From NCBI GenBank assembly GCA_041744735.1, contig JBGTKH010000391.1:1-21675 (forward strand): a stretch of DNA of 21,675 nt, in the 5' to 3' direction. Shown one piece after another: positions 7,162 through 13,960 of this stretch (positions are counted from its first letter, which is position 1; each line of letters begins with the position of its first letter). The position numbers and the translations under genes are program-made. The notes beneath the pieces are model-generated. The model did no database searches. It saw only the letters and a program-made list of their open reading frames with translations, and was not told the origin of the DNA. This stretch comes from JBGTKH01 sp041744735 (GTDB taxonomy: Bacteria; Planctomycetota; Planctomycetia; Pirellulales; Pirellulaceae).

Positions 7162-8487
7162 CTAATCGCGTTTCGGCGGCTGGTCTGTGGGTTCGATCTC
7201 TCCACGCAATACCCGGGCTCCCATGCCGGTCAGCCAGAGATAATGATCGCTTGGCAGGTCCTCGTATGTGACGAAGCGGCTCTCGCCCGCCGGCGGCGAG
7301 TTGGTGCATTTGAAAATCGCGGTACCCTCGTCCATTTCGTCGAACATCGCCTGATAGATCATGCTTGCTCCGGCTTGCTTGGCCTGGACATACTGAGTCC
7401 ACAGGAAGCGGCCTTCAAGACGCGGAATTTGGTTGAGCGGGAATTCAGGCTTCATGTTATGCCAGCTAAATCCGGGGAAGACCACCGGCATGTACTCTTT
7501 GTCGTGTTGCGTGCACCACTCGATGTCCGGCTTCCAGCGCCGCTGGGCGTGGTCGATCGCGGAAGGCGGCGACGTGTATCGCCCGACGGTCCACGGGCTG
7601 ATGATATCGGCCAAGTGAATGATGTTGTGCAGTTTCGCGTCGGCCACGCTGTCGCCATCGAGTGTCCGCCAGCCGGTCGGCACGCCGAGCATCACCGTGC
7701 AGCCGCCGTAATCCGGGTCGTGCTTAAGGAACCGAATCAGCGTCTCGCATTCCGCCAGTGTGTATCTGCGGCCGTCGTTGAATCCCACGCCCCATACCGC
7801 GACGACCGGTTTACCGCCGTGATGCAGGTACGCACGATCGTTCTGGTCCCGGCCGATCCGCATTCGATCGACTAAGTGTTTCCAATCGTCGATCACTCTT
7901 GGTATCTGTCCGGCTTGCAAACCCGACAGGTCGTACATCACGGCATAGGCGCGCCCGAAGTGGTTCGCTCCCTCGCGGCAGTGTGTCAGCACAGTGTTGC
8001 AGTGGTTCAGGTTCCGCGGTTGACTTGTCTCGACCGCGAAACGCTGTACGAACGCTCCATCAATTCCGTATTCCCGCATCCACTGAAAATGCCGCAGCAC
8101 GGTTTTACGACTGTGTGAACTGAAGACATGCGCCACCGATCCATCGGCGTGCCGAAAACTGGTGGGGAACTTTTCATCGTTGTCAAACTCGCTGACGTCG
8201 GGCCAGAGATCGATCGAACAACGCCCCGGCTCGAAGCGGCCACCTCGTTGATAGTGCGCCCAGCCGCGTTCGGCTCCGTCGCCGGAAGCAGTGAACCAAC
8301 CTTGGTATCCGCACATGACTTTGCCATGCAGCGTGGAGGGATCAACACCAGGTGTGGACTGGCCGGCGTATGGCTGCAGCCGGGCCACGACGTCGCCTTG
8401 GCTCGAAATCTGAGCGTGAAGCGATGCCGCGACATAGAAGCAAGCTGCCCATGACCAAGCAGCATAGCGCACGGCGAAGAATCTCAT
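7162..8487 (-). CDS. Secreted glycoside hydrolase family 71/99-like protein
   Basis: A 441-residue exported protein with an N-terminal signal (WSWAACFYVAASLHAQ). The mature region carries the family opening HGKVMCGYQGWF (55-66), then GWAHYQRGG, FHADG-type and HVFSSHSRKTVLRHFQWMRE segments, typical of GH99-like TIM barrels in which Trp/Tyr-rich loops bind glycans. Also visible are AYAVMYDLSGL, PVVAVWGVGF and a C-terminal MIYQAMFDEMDEGTAIFKC. That last motif, with its acidic DEMDE cluster, recurs in this family as the final strand of the barrel. GH99 enzymes act on mannans by endo cleavage and GH71 on alpha-1,3-glucan; which applies cannot be decided. It is the last gene of a minus-strand run and starts 35 bp after the preceding gene's stop, so co-transcription is likely. 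The product fits polysaccharide use together with the sulfatases. Confidence 0.85.
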   Translation of the reverse strand: MRFFAVRYAAWSWAACFYVAASLHAQISSQGDVVARLQPYAGQSTPGVDPSTLHGKVMCGYQGWFTASGDGAERGWAHYQRGGRFEPGRCSIDLWPDVSEFDNDEKFPTSFRHADGSVAHVFSSHSRKTVLRHFQWMREYGIDGAFVQRFAVETSQPRNLNHCNTVLTHCREGANHFGRAYAVMYDLSGLQAGQIPRVIDDWKHLVDRMRIGRDQNDRAYLHHGGKPVVAVWGVGFNDGRRYTLAECETLIRFLKHDPDYGGCTVMLGVPTGWRTLDGDSVADAKLHNIIHLADIISPWTVGRYTSPPSAIDHAQRRWKPDIEWCTQHDKEYMPVVFPGFSWHNMKPEFPLNQIPRLEGRFLWTQYVQAKQAGASMIYQAMFDEMDEGTAIFKCTNSPPAGESRFVTYEDLPSDHYLWLTGMGARVLRGEIEPTDQPPKRD

Positions 8488-8522
8488 CGGATTTATGACC
8501 TTGCATCGAGCCCTTGGCCGCG

Positions 8523-9368
8523 CTACACTTCACCCACCTCAGGCGGCGCGGGCGGTTTGTAGAATTTTGCCAGATCGATGCCGCCCTTTTGTTCTTCTTC
8601 CAGCAACTTCAGCCGGTTTTCGATTCGCTCCAGCCGACGTAGGATTTGCGGGATCAGTTGCGGGACCTCGTCGGGCGGCTTGGGGCGCGGCACGATGGGA
8701 TAGCCGAGTTGACGCTGTAGGGCGGAGAACAAGTACAGCGGGTCTTTGCGGCGGTTTGCCAATGCGATGCGGCCTTCCTTTTCGCCGAACAGGATGGGCT
8801 TGAGCGGCTTGTCGTCGTCCTTCCGTCCTCCCTTCACGCGCGTCACATAGTATTGGCTGCGGACGAAAATCATGTCGGCCACGTCCAGGATGCCGATCTG
8901 TCGCCGCACTTCCAGAATCCACTTGCGCCAATCGTCGCTGAAAATCTGGTCCTGCGAAATGGCCTTCAACCCCGGGTCGTATCTCAGGCGGTTGCGCGAG
9001 AGCGTTTCGAATTGATACAGAAACACCCCCTGCGGCGTCGGCGATTCGGCGCGATAGGTGGCTTCGTAACGCAGTACTTCGACGGCCACTCGCATGTCAA
9101 AGCGGCCGCGTTCGCTTTCCGCCTCTTGAATGATGTAAGCTTGAAAGGGCGTGAAGTAATGCGCCAGTTTCACCATCGCGGGGGCGAACATGCCGGAGTG
9201 CTTGAGTTCGCTGAGTAGGTAATCGAGCGCCATCGGCAGCTTGGTCGTCGCCAGCACCTCGTCACGGATTTGCTGGAACAAATCCTGCAGCGGCACGTTC
9301 TCGGGCAGGCGTTCGCTGAGCACGCGGTACATGTAGGCTTGCTCGATGTATTCTTCGCGCGACAACAT
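8523..9368 (-). CDS. Conserved hypothetical protein, 281 residues
   Basis: No enzyme family can be named, but the sequence resembles conserved hypotheticals I associate with planctomycetes. It has no signal peptide or membrane segment, so it is presumably cytoplasmic. The N-terminal half is helical (MLSREEYIEQAYMYRVLSER, then LPMALDYLLSELKHSGMFAP) and is followed by ESERGRFDMRVAVEVLRYEA and QGVFLYQFETLSRNRLRYD. The central part contains WRKWILEVRRQIGILDVADM. Residues about 225-260 (EVPQLIPQILRRLERIENRL, KLLEEEQKGG) form a short coiled coil, and the tail is Pro-rich. It lies in the middle of the minus-strand operon, 14 bp after the hydrolase stop and 35 bp before the GH71/99-like gene. Neighbourhood alone does not reveal its job; a structural or adaptor role is a guess. 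Confidence 0.8.
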   Translation of the reverse strand: MLSREEYIEQAYMYRVLSERLPENVPLQDLFQQIRDEVLATTKLPMALDYLLSELKHSGMFAPAMVKLAHYFTPFQAYIIQEAESERGRFDMRVAVEVLRYEATYRAESPTPQGVFLYQFETLSRNRLRYDPGLKAISQDQIFSDDWRKWILEVRRQIGILDVADMIFVRSQYYVTRVKGGRKDDDKPLKPILFGEKEGRIALANRRKDPLYLFSALQRQLGYPIVPRPKPPDEVPQLIPQILRRLERIENRLKLLEEEQKGGIDLAKFYKPPAPPEVGEV

Positions 9369-9382
9369 GCTGTATCACTCCG

Positions 9383-10297
9383 TCACTCCGCCAGAGACCT
9401 GTCGGCGCCGTTGTTTCCCACGCCGTGTTTCAGCACGTCGTCCAGAAACTTCAGTGCCTTCAACCGCGCCTGCTCATCCAGAAACGCCGTGATGTGCCCT
9501 TTGCCTGGAACGACATACATCTCGGTACGAACGCCGACGCCGTGTAATTGTTTTATCAGCGCCTCGGGACTGATGCGCGGCACCAACTGATCATCCTCGC
9601 CGTGAAAGAAGAAAACGGGTGGGTCGTCCTTGGAAACGAAGCTGGTGGGCGACGCTAAGCGATACGCTTCGGGTTTCTCGCGGCGGCTGCCTCCTAGAAA
9701 AAACGCCAATGCATTGCTTTCCGCAGGAATGTACTCAAAATTGCACGGCGCGCCGCCCGCCACCACCGCTTGCAGCCGCGTACTGGGAGCGTCTTTCTCC
9801 TCGGCCGCAAGTCCTTCCAAACCGGCCGCCGCATCGGTCACTCCTAGCAAGCAAACCAAATGTCCGCCGGCCGAATACCCGTAGCCAGCGATGCGCGACG
9901 GATCGATCTTGTATGTTTCCGCATTGCGCCGCATCCAGCGCACCGCTTCCTTGCAATCCTCGATTTGCGCTGGAAACTTATCCAGCGGCGCGAGGCGATA
10001 TTGAATCGATACCACCGTGTAGCCGTTCTCCGCCATGGTCAGCGCGTGCCGAGCCATGTGCCATTTCGCACCCGACATCCAACCTCCGCCATGTACCATC
10101 AACACGCCCGGAAACGGCCCGTCACCGCGCGGAACGTAGATGTCAGCCCGCAAATCCTGTTCGCCGCGTGTCGCGTAGGTCACATCGCGAACGACGTCGA
10201 GTTTCTCGTCCGCGCGGATTGGGCCCGCGACGTTCATCGCCGCCGACAACAGCACCGCGGCGCCTGCCCGCACAACCGTCAAAGCTGAAAATCGCAT
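9383..10297 (-). CDS. Secreted alpha/beta hydrolase (esterase/lipase, HSL/carboxylesterase-like)
   Basis: A 304-residue exported serine hydrolase. Residues 1-29 are a signal peptide (VVRAGAAVLLSAAMNVAG). The oxyanion loop is HGGGW (69-73) and the nucleophile elbow is GYSAGG with Ser142. The acid is most likely Asp236 in HGEDDQLVP, and the base is His268 in PGKGHI, giving a complete catalytic triad. YVPRGDGPFPGVLMVHGG and RLAPLDKFPAQIEDC are typical of the BD-FAE/HSL type that removes acyl groups from sugars or small esters. It is the first gene of the minus-strand operon, which makes a deacylating function on polysaccharide plausible; the substrate itself is not visible. The start ATG at 10297 faces the 67-bp leader repeat copy at 10326, so the promoter of this operon should lie in or next to that repeat. 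Confidence 0.9.
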   Translation of the reverse strand: MRFSALTVVRAGAAVLLSAAMNVAGPIRADEKLDVVRDVTYATRGEQDLRADIYVPRGDGPFPGVLMVHGGGWMSGAKWHMARHALTMAENGYTVVSIQYRLAPLDKFPAQIEDCKEAVRWMRRNAETYKIDPSRIAGYGYSAGGHLVCLLGVTDAAAGLEGLAAEEKDAPSTRLQAVVAGGAPCNFEYIPAESNALAFFLGGSRREKPEAYRLASPTSFVSKDDPPVFFFHGEDDQLVPRISPEALIKQLHGVGVRTEMYVVPGKGHITAFLDEQARLKALKFLDDVLKHGVGNNGADRSLAE

Positions 10298-10325
10298 GCG
10301 TAATCCCAGTCAAATGAACAAAAAC

Positions 10326-10392
10326 TGTCACTGGCGGCCCCGGCTCGATGGTCTATCATAGTCGTTGAAGCCGAGGCCAGACAATTGGTTTC
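10326..10392 (+). repeat. Leader/promoter repeat, copy 1 (diverged copy of the ribBA upstream region)
   Basis: This 67-base block aligns without gaps to 11415-11481 at 52 of 67 positions. It contains a -10-like TATCAT (10354-10359) and a hairpin whose stem pairs GAAGCCGA (10367-10374) with TTGGTTTC (10385-10392). The loop carries CCAGACAA, identical in both copies. Stem differences between copies are mostly C to T changes that turn G-C into G-U pairs. No gene follows directly; the toxin-antitoxin pair starts about 190 nt downstream. Confidence 0.75.
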
Positions 10393-10538
10393 GCAACCGT
10401 TAAGGAAACACGGCGACCGTACTTGTTAGGGCTTATTCACGGATGCGTAATCAATTGGACGTAGTCTGGTGGTCCGAGGGAGATCGTGACCGCGGAAACC
10501 AAGTACCTGTACGTGACCGTGCCGAGTTGCTGATAACC

Positions 10539-10547
10539 TGGTAAAAT
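10539..10547 (+). promoter_or_regulatory. Extended -10 promoter candidate for the toxin-antitoxin pair
   Basis: TGGTAAAAT (10539-10547) has the TG-n spacing of an extended -10 element. Initiation would fall near 10554, about 30 nt before the antitoxin ATG, leaving room for the GGGAG ribosome site at 10568-10572. No good -35 is visible, which extended -10 promoters tolerate. Confidence 0.4.
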
Positions 10548-10583
10548 GCTGTTACAACCCTTTGATTGGGAGACGGCGACAAC

Positions 10584-10817
10584 ATGAATCAACTCGCGCA
10601 AGAAGTGGACGAAAAACTACGGACGCTCGATCCGGACCGCGCCCGAAAACTTGAGTCGCTTGTCCGCGACGCTCTCCAGCGGGCCGCGCAAGTAGAGCCA
10701 AGCGATTCAGCATCTCGCTGGCCTGATGGGTACTTCGAGCAGACGGCGGGCGCTTTGGCGAGTGAGCAATTTGAACGGCCGCCCCAAGGCGAGTTGCCCG
10801 TCCGGGATGATTGGTAA
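10584..10817 (+). CDS. VapB-type antitoxin
   Basis: A 77-residue protein directly before a PIN-domain toxin. Its N-terminal helix region (LAQEVDEKLRTLDPDRARKL, then ESLVRDALQRA) would dimerise or bind DNA. The C-terminal tail WPDGYFEQTAGALASEQFER, then PPQGELPVRDDW, is the acidic-aromatic type that wraps around PIN toxins in related pairs. No AbrB or RHH motif is obvious, so the antitoxin subclass is uncertain. ATG 10584 has GGGAG 11 nt upstream; the frame extends to 10566 without a better start. The TAA stop shares its final A with the toxin ATG (TAATG), so the pair is translationally coupled. Antitoxins of this type usually repress their own promoter. Confidence 0.8.
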   Translation: MNQLAQEVDEKLRTLDPDRARKLESLVRDALQRAAQVEPSDSASRWPDGYFEQTAGALASEQFERPPQGELPVRDDW

Positions 10818-11233
10818 TGCCGTACCTGCTCGATACCAACGTTTGGATTCACTATTTGAAGCAGCCGGGCAGTCCGATTCGCTCGAAACTTGCGGCTTTG
10901 CAACCGGACGATATCATTACCTGTTCAATCGTACGCAGCGAACTGTTGCACGGAGCCCAGAAATACGGAAACCGCAACCGCCGTGTTGCGACTGTGAACC
11001 AGACGCTGGCACCCTTCCGGTCCGTTCCGTTCGATGACGCAGATGCAGCCGAGTACGCAAGAATCCGTCACCAGTTGGAAACGGCGGGAATCGTCATCGG
11101 CCCGTTGGACTTACAGATTGCAGCCATCTGCGTGCATCATGGATTTACGCTGGTGACCAGCAACGTCGGCGAATTCTCGCGGGTTCAGGGGTTGATGGTG
11201 GAAGATTGGTTAAGCCCCACCACGTCGCCTTGA
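10817..11233 (+). CDS. vapC: VapC-type PIN-domain ribonuclease toxin
   Basis: A 138-residue PIN nuclease. ATG 10817 overlaps the antitoxin stop by one base, which decides the start over the slightly longer open frame. The acidic metal site is readable: Asp6 in LLDTNVWI, Glu42 in RSELLHG and Asp98 in GPLDLQIAA. The fourth position is Asn116 in VTSNVGEF, a common substitution in VapC. Length and motif order match complete VapC toxins, which cut tRNA or rRNA and halt growth until the antitoxin binds. The downstream neighbour on the opposite strand is a sulfatase fragment, and the whole module sits between two copies of a 67-bp leader repeat, which suggests acquisition at this site. Confidence 0.92.
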   Translation: MPYLLDTNVWIHYLKQPGSPIRSKLAALQPDDIITCSIVRSELLHGAQKYGNRNRRVATVNQTLAPFRSVPFDDADAAEYARIRHQLETAGIVIGPLDLQIAAICVHHGFTLVTSNVGEFSRVQGLMVEDWLSPTTSP

Positions 11234-11421
11234 TTCCGTTCATGACCGTGCTGCTTGATGACAACATCGCGGAAACGGACTCTTGCGTGCGTCGGCCCCT
11301 CGCCGGTCAGCAACTTCGCGGCGGATATGCCCTGCATTTTGTTAGACGGATCGGGTTGGACGCCGGCCAGTTCGAAAATCGTCGGCGCGACGTCGATGTG
11401 GAGCGAAACGAATGTGTGACT
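11218..11421 (-). pseudogene. Sulfatase C-terminal fragment
   Basis: The minus strand reads SHTFVSLHIDVAPTIFELAG then VQPDPSNKMQGISAAKLLTG and EGPTHARVRFRDVVIKQ. The VSxxDxxPTxxELAGV...MQGxS pattern is the region of sulfatases after the active-site half; compare TAHIDLFKTFCELAGAEIP in the first sulfatase here. Only about 68 codons remain, with no catalytic motifs, no signal peptide and no start. The 3' side overlaps the last bases of the toxin gene. The 5' side ends exactly where the second leader-repeat copy begins (11415), which marks a rearrangement junction. It is a relic, not functional. Confidence 0.6.
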
Positions 11422-11484
11422 GGTGGCCCCCGCGCGTTGCTCTATAATGGTTGTTGAAGTTGAACCCAGACAATCGGCTTCAAC
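11415..11484 (+). promoter_or_regulatory. ribBA promoter and leader hairpin (repeat copy 2)
   Basis: TATAAT at 11443-11448 is a consensus -10, so transcription would begin near 11455, within the 5' arm of a hairpin. That hairpin pairs GTTGAAGTTGA (11453-11463) with TCGGCTTCAAC (11474-11484): 11 pairs including two G-U, around loop ACCCAGACAA. The block from 11415 to 11481 is the counterpart of 10326-10392. No -35 consensus is seen. The FMN riboswitch signatures expected for a riboflavin gene are absent. The hairpin could be a regulatory leader, or simply part of a dispersed repeat. Confidence 0.55.
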
Positions 11485-11516
11485 TGGTTCATTCACTTTA
11501 ACTTGGGAGCAGGCCT

Positions 11517-12731
11517 GTGGCTCGTGGATTTTCGACCGTGCAAGCCGCAGTCGATGCGATCGCTCGCGGCGAGGTGATTATCGTCGTCGACGCGGAGGAC
11601 CGCGAGAACGAAGGCGACTTTATCTGTGCCGCCGAAAAGGCGACAACCGAAAACGTCAACTTCGTGATGAACGGCCGCGGCGAATTCTGTATGCCGGTGT
11701 TGCCCGACGTGTGCCGGCGGCTGGATCTGTCGCCGATTGTGGACTCGAACACCGCGCCGTTGGGCACCGGATTCGTAACTCCGCTGGACCACTGCACAGT
11801 CAAAACCGGCATCACGGCCGAAGAACGGGCGCGGACGGTGCGCGCCATCATCGACCCGAATTCGACGGTCAGCGATTTCGTGCGGCCCGGACACGTGCAC
11901 CCGCTGCTGGCCAAAGAGGGAGGTGTGTTGCGGCGCGCCGGGCACACGGAGGCGGCGGTCGATTTGGCGCGCATGGCCGGCCTGGCACCGGCGGGCGTGC
12001 TGGGTGAGATCCTCGACGAAACGGGGAACCGGGCCAGTCGCGACCAGTTGTTTAAGTTGGCCACGAAGCATGGCTTGGAAATCCTTTCGATCGAGCAACT
12101 GATCGCTCACCGCCGCGTTAGCGAGAAGCTCGTGTCGCGAGTGGCCGAGGCCAGCCTGCCCACGAAGTACGGCAAATTTCACATCATCGTGTATGACGTC
12201 AAATACGAATCTCAGGAACCGGTGGCCTTGGTCATGGGCGATTTGGTCGAAGCCAAACAGCCGCCGTTGGTGCGCATGCATTCAAGCTGCTTCACCGGAG
12301 ACCTCGTCAATTCGCTGCGCTGCGACTGCGGCGACCAACTTCAGATGGCTTTGGAGATGATCAGCAGCGAAGGAGTCGGGGCGCTGGTCTATCTGCCGCA
12401 GGAAGGCCGCGGCATCGGGCTGGCCGAAAAGATCAAAGCCTACGCGCTGCAAGAGAAGGGCATGGACACAGTCGAGGCGAACAAGGCGCTGGGCTACAAG
12501 GCCGACATGCGTGACTATGGCGTCGGGATTCAGGTGCTCAAAGATCTCGGCCTCACCCGCGTGCGGTTGCTGACCAACAACCCCAAAAAGACCGAAGCCG
12601 TGATCTTCAGCGGCTTCGACCTGCACGTGGTCGATCAAGTCCCGATTCAGCCGCCCGTGAACGAACACAACGCGCAATACCTGGCCACCAAGCGCGACAA
12701 GCTGGGGCATAAGTTGCTGGAGGATGTGTAA
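11517..12731 (+). CDS. ribBA: Bifunctional DHBP synthase / GTP cyclohydrolase II (RibBA)
   Basis: A 404-residue cytoplasmic enzyme supplying both riboflavin precursors. Residues 1-200 are 3,4-dihydroxy-2-butanone-4-phosphate synthase (from ribulose 5-phosphate). Its marks are DAEDRENEGD (25-34), the STVSDFVRPGHVHPL loop (116-130) and RRAGHTEAAVDLARMAG (139-155) with the catalytic His143 and Glu145. Residues about 205-404 are GTP cyclohydrolase II (GTP to the pyrimidine intermediate and formate). The zinc cysteines are Cys258, Cys269 and Cys271 in HSSCFTGDLVNSLRCDCGD; LPQEGRGIGL (293-302) and TNNPKK (353-358) bind GTP. The GTG start at 11517 is chosen for the GGGAG site (11505-11509) 7 nt upstream. 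The gene stands alone: the other rib genes are not adjacent. Length is normal and no key residue is missing. Confidence 0.97.
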   Translation: MARGFSTVQAAVDAIARGEVIIVVDAEDRENEGDFICAAEKATTENVNFVMNGRGEFCMPVLPDVCRRLDLSPIVDSNTAPLGTGFVTPLDHCTVKTGITAEERARTVRAIIDPNSTVSDFVRPGHVHPLLAKEGGVLRRAGHTEAAVDLARMAGLAPAGVLGEILDETGNRASRDQLFKLATKHGLEILSIEQLIAHRRVSEKLVSRVAEASLPTKYGKFHIIVYDVKYESQEPVALVMGDLVEAKQPPLVRMHSSCFTGDLVNSLRCDCGDQLQMALEMISSEGVGALVYLPQEGRGIGLAEKIKAYALQEKGMDTVEANKALGYKADMRDYGVGIQVLKDLGLTRVRLLTNNPKKTEAVIFSGFDLHVVDQVPIQPPVNEHNAQYLATKRDKLGHKLLEDV

Positions 12732-12801
12732 CAATTTACCGATCGTCTGACATTCGGCTGCCCATTTATTCCCAATTCCGCTTCTCCGCACACGGCTGCA
12801 T

Positions 12802-12894
12802 CTACCCAATCGGCGGCCGAATCAACGCAAAATCCAACGGCCGCTTGTCAAAGTCGTGATCCGGGTCAGGTACATAACGGGTAATCGAAAGCCA
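12802..12894 (-). pseudogene. Possible 3' remnant of an unidentified gene
   Basis: The minus strand reads WLSITRYVPDPDHDFDKRPL then DFALIRPPIG and a stop, which looks like a protein C-terminus rather than a random frame. An in-frame stop lies immediately upstream of the Trp codon, so at most 30 codons survive. I do not recognise the family. The remaining bases between ribBA and the repeat at 12980 show nothing assignable. Confidence 0.3.
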
Positions 12895-12979
12895 CTACGG
12901 CCGATAACCACCGGACGACGCGGAACTTGAAGGCCGGCGACCGGGTGGTTGCGATTTCATTGAACCTAGTCTAGTGCAC

Positions 12980-13109
12980 TGTCAGCCCTGCATTGATGAG
13001 TAGCCGAAGTCGCCAGACTTTGGCCGGAGTTGTCGCCAGACTTTGGCCGGAGTTGTCGCCAGACTTTGGCCGGAGTTCGGGAAAACCAAACTCTGGCGAG
13101 TTCGGCTAC
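12980..13109. repeat. REP-like inverted repeat with three tandem 23-bp units
   Basis: GTAG at 13000-13003 opens CCGAAGTC-GCCA-GACTTTGG. The 23-bp unit TCGCCAGACTTTGGCCGGAG plus 3 bases repeats at 13010, 13033 and 13056. The opposite-strand element is CCAAACTC-TGGC-GAGTTCGG-CTAC at 13086-13109. Relative to the forward arm two bases differ, and both changes sit in positions that pair with each other inside each small hairpin, so the stem is kept. The first 75 bases (12980-13054) recur at 13649-13723 with two mismatches. Confidence 0.85.
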
Positions 13110-13354
13110 ATTCATCAGTTTACTATTGTCCAAACAATGTTCAGCCGCCGCACGTAGGCCAACGTGAGCCGGTTGGGCGCGGCAGCGGGTTGGCCAGCGC
13201 CGCTTGTGCCTCGCGCGCTTTCAGCACGTCGTCCACTAACACGAATTGTGATAAGATGTGGACCGCCGAACGGGCCAACAAGGGAGTAGTAGTTATCGCT
13301 CGGGTCAATGGACCCAAGCTACGACTTTTCCATAGGAATACGAACGAGGGAAAC

Positions 13355-13639
13355 ATGAAGAAGGAAGAAATCTTGACCAAACTGGCCGCGAAAGAAATCA
13401 GCGTCGAGGAGGCGACTCGCCTGCTCGAACAGTTCGAGGGTCCCAAGCGCGGCCAGTTGTATTGCAAGGTGAGCCAGAAAGGGGCGATCAGCGTTTACGG
13501 CTTGCAGCGCATGCCGGTCACGCTGTATGTGGAGCAATGGGAGCGGCTGCTGGGCTTCGCCGACGACATCCGCCAATTCATCCAAGACCACGACGACGAA
13601 CTGAAACGCAAGGGCAAGCCGTCCGACGCCGCCGATTGA
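13355..13639 (+). CDS. Conserved small protein, 94 residues, unknown function
   Basis: ATG 13355 follows GAGGG (13346-13350) at a good distance. The frame is open further upstream to 13043, but that extension runs through repeat sequence and is not protein-like. The N-terminus MKKEEILTKLAAKEISVEEA then TRLLEQ is a short helical hairpin of the SHOCT or 'EEIL...GEISVEEA..LL' type found at protein ends as an oligomerisation or recruitment element. The second part, GQLYCKVSQKGAISVYGLQR then MPVTLYVEQWERLLGFADDI, is compact and mixed alpha/beta. I recall similar sequences as hypotheticals in planctomycetes. There is no signal peptide and no catalytic signature. The gene is isolated and bracketed by near-identical 75-bp repeats. 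The 245 bases before it (13110-13354) hold no clear gene; another GTAG hairpin candidate is at 13154. Confidence 0.75.
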   Translation: MKKEEILTKLAAKEISVEEATRLLEQFEGPKRGQLYCKVSQKGAISVYGLQRMPVTLYVEQWERLLGFADDIRQFIQDHDDELKRKGKPSDAAD

Positions 13640-13648
13640 CAAGTGAAG

Positions 13649-13926
13649 TGTCAGCCGTGCATTGATGGGTAGCCGAAGTCGCCAGACTTTGGCCGGAGTT
13701 GTCGCCAGACTTTGGCCGGAGTTCACGAAAACCAAACTCTGGCGAGTTCGGCTACTCCATCCGTTCACCGTTGACGGGGTAGCCGAAGTCGCCAGACTTT
13801 GGCCGGAGTTCACGAAAACCAAACTCTGGCGAGTTCGGCTACTCCAGGAGTTCACGAAGACCAAACTCTGGCGAGTTCGGCTACTCCATCCGTTCACGAA
13901 GACCAAACTCTGGCGAGTTCGGCTAC
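13649..13926. repeat. REP-like array: two forward and four inverted GTAG hairpins with mosaic spacers
   Basis: Forward elements (GTAG, stem CCGAAGTC, loop GCCA, GACTTTGG) start at 13669 and 13779, the first followed by an extra 23-bp partial unit (13701-13723). Inverted elements of 24 bases ending CTAC lie at 13732-13755, 13819-13842, 13861-13884 and 13903-13926; the last three have an exact 42-bp period. Spacers are built from two alternatives at each half: TCCATCCGTTCAC or TCCAGGAGTTCAC, then either CGTTGACG or GAAGA. The array fills the gap between the convergent 94-residue gene and the giant pseudopilin gene and may also end transcription. Confidence 0.88.
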
Positions 13927-13960
13927 TCCAGGAGTTCACCGTTGACGCAGCACTGGTCTC

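Noticed and set aside
9381..9396. 16-base match CGTCACTCCGCCAGAG shared with 19086-19101
   Set aside because: A single 16-mer pair in 21.7 kb is only mildly unlikely by chance, one copy is at the end of a coding region, and no longer similarity surrounds it.
11449..11516. FMN riboswitch upstream of ribBA
   Set aside because: The leader is only about 60 nt and does not contain the multi-helix FMN aptamer motifs.
13141..13240. Minus-strand peptide FVLVDDVLKAREAQAALANP as a gene remnant
   Set aside because: It reads like protein for about 30 residues, but the rest of the frame overlaps the 94-residue gene in antisense and there is no recognisable family; too weak to annotate.
13043..13354. N-terminal extension of the 94-residue protein
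   Set aside because: It runs through repeat sequence, has no protein-like composition, and the ATG at 13355 has a good ribosome site.
13819..13926. CRISPR-like array of 24-bp repeats with 18-bp spacers
   Set aside because: The spacers are two alternating, related sequences rather than unique ones, the repeats are hairpins with forward and inverted copies nearby, and there is no cas gene or leader. It is a REP-like array.
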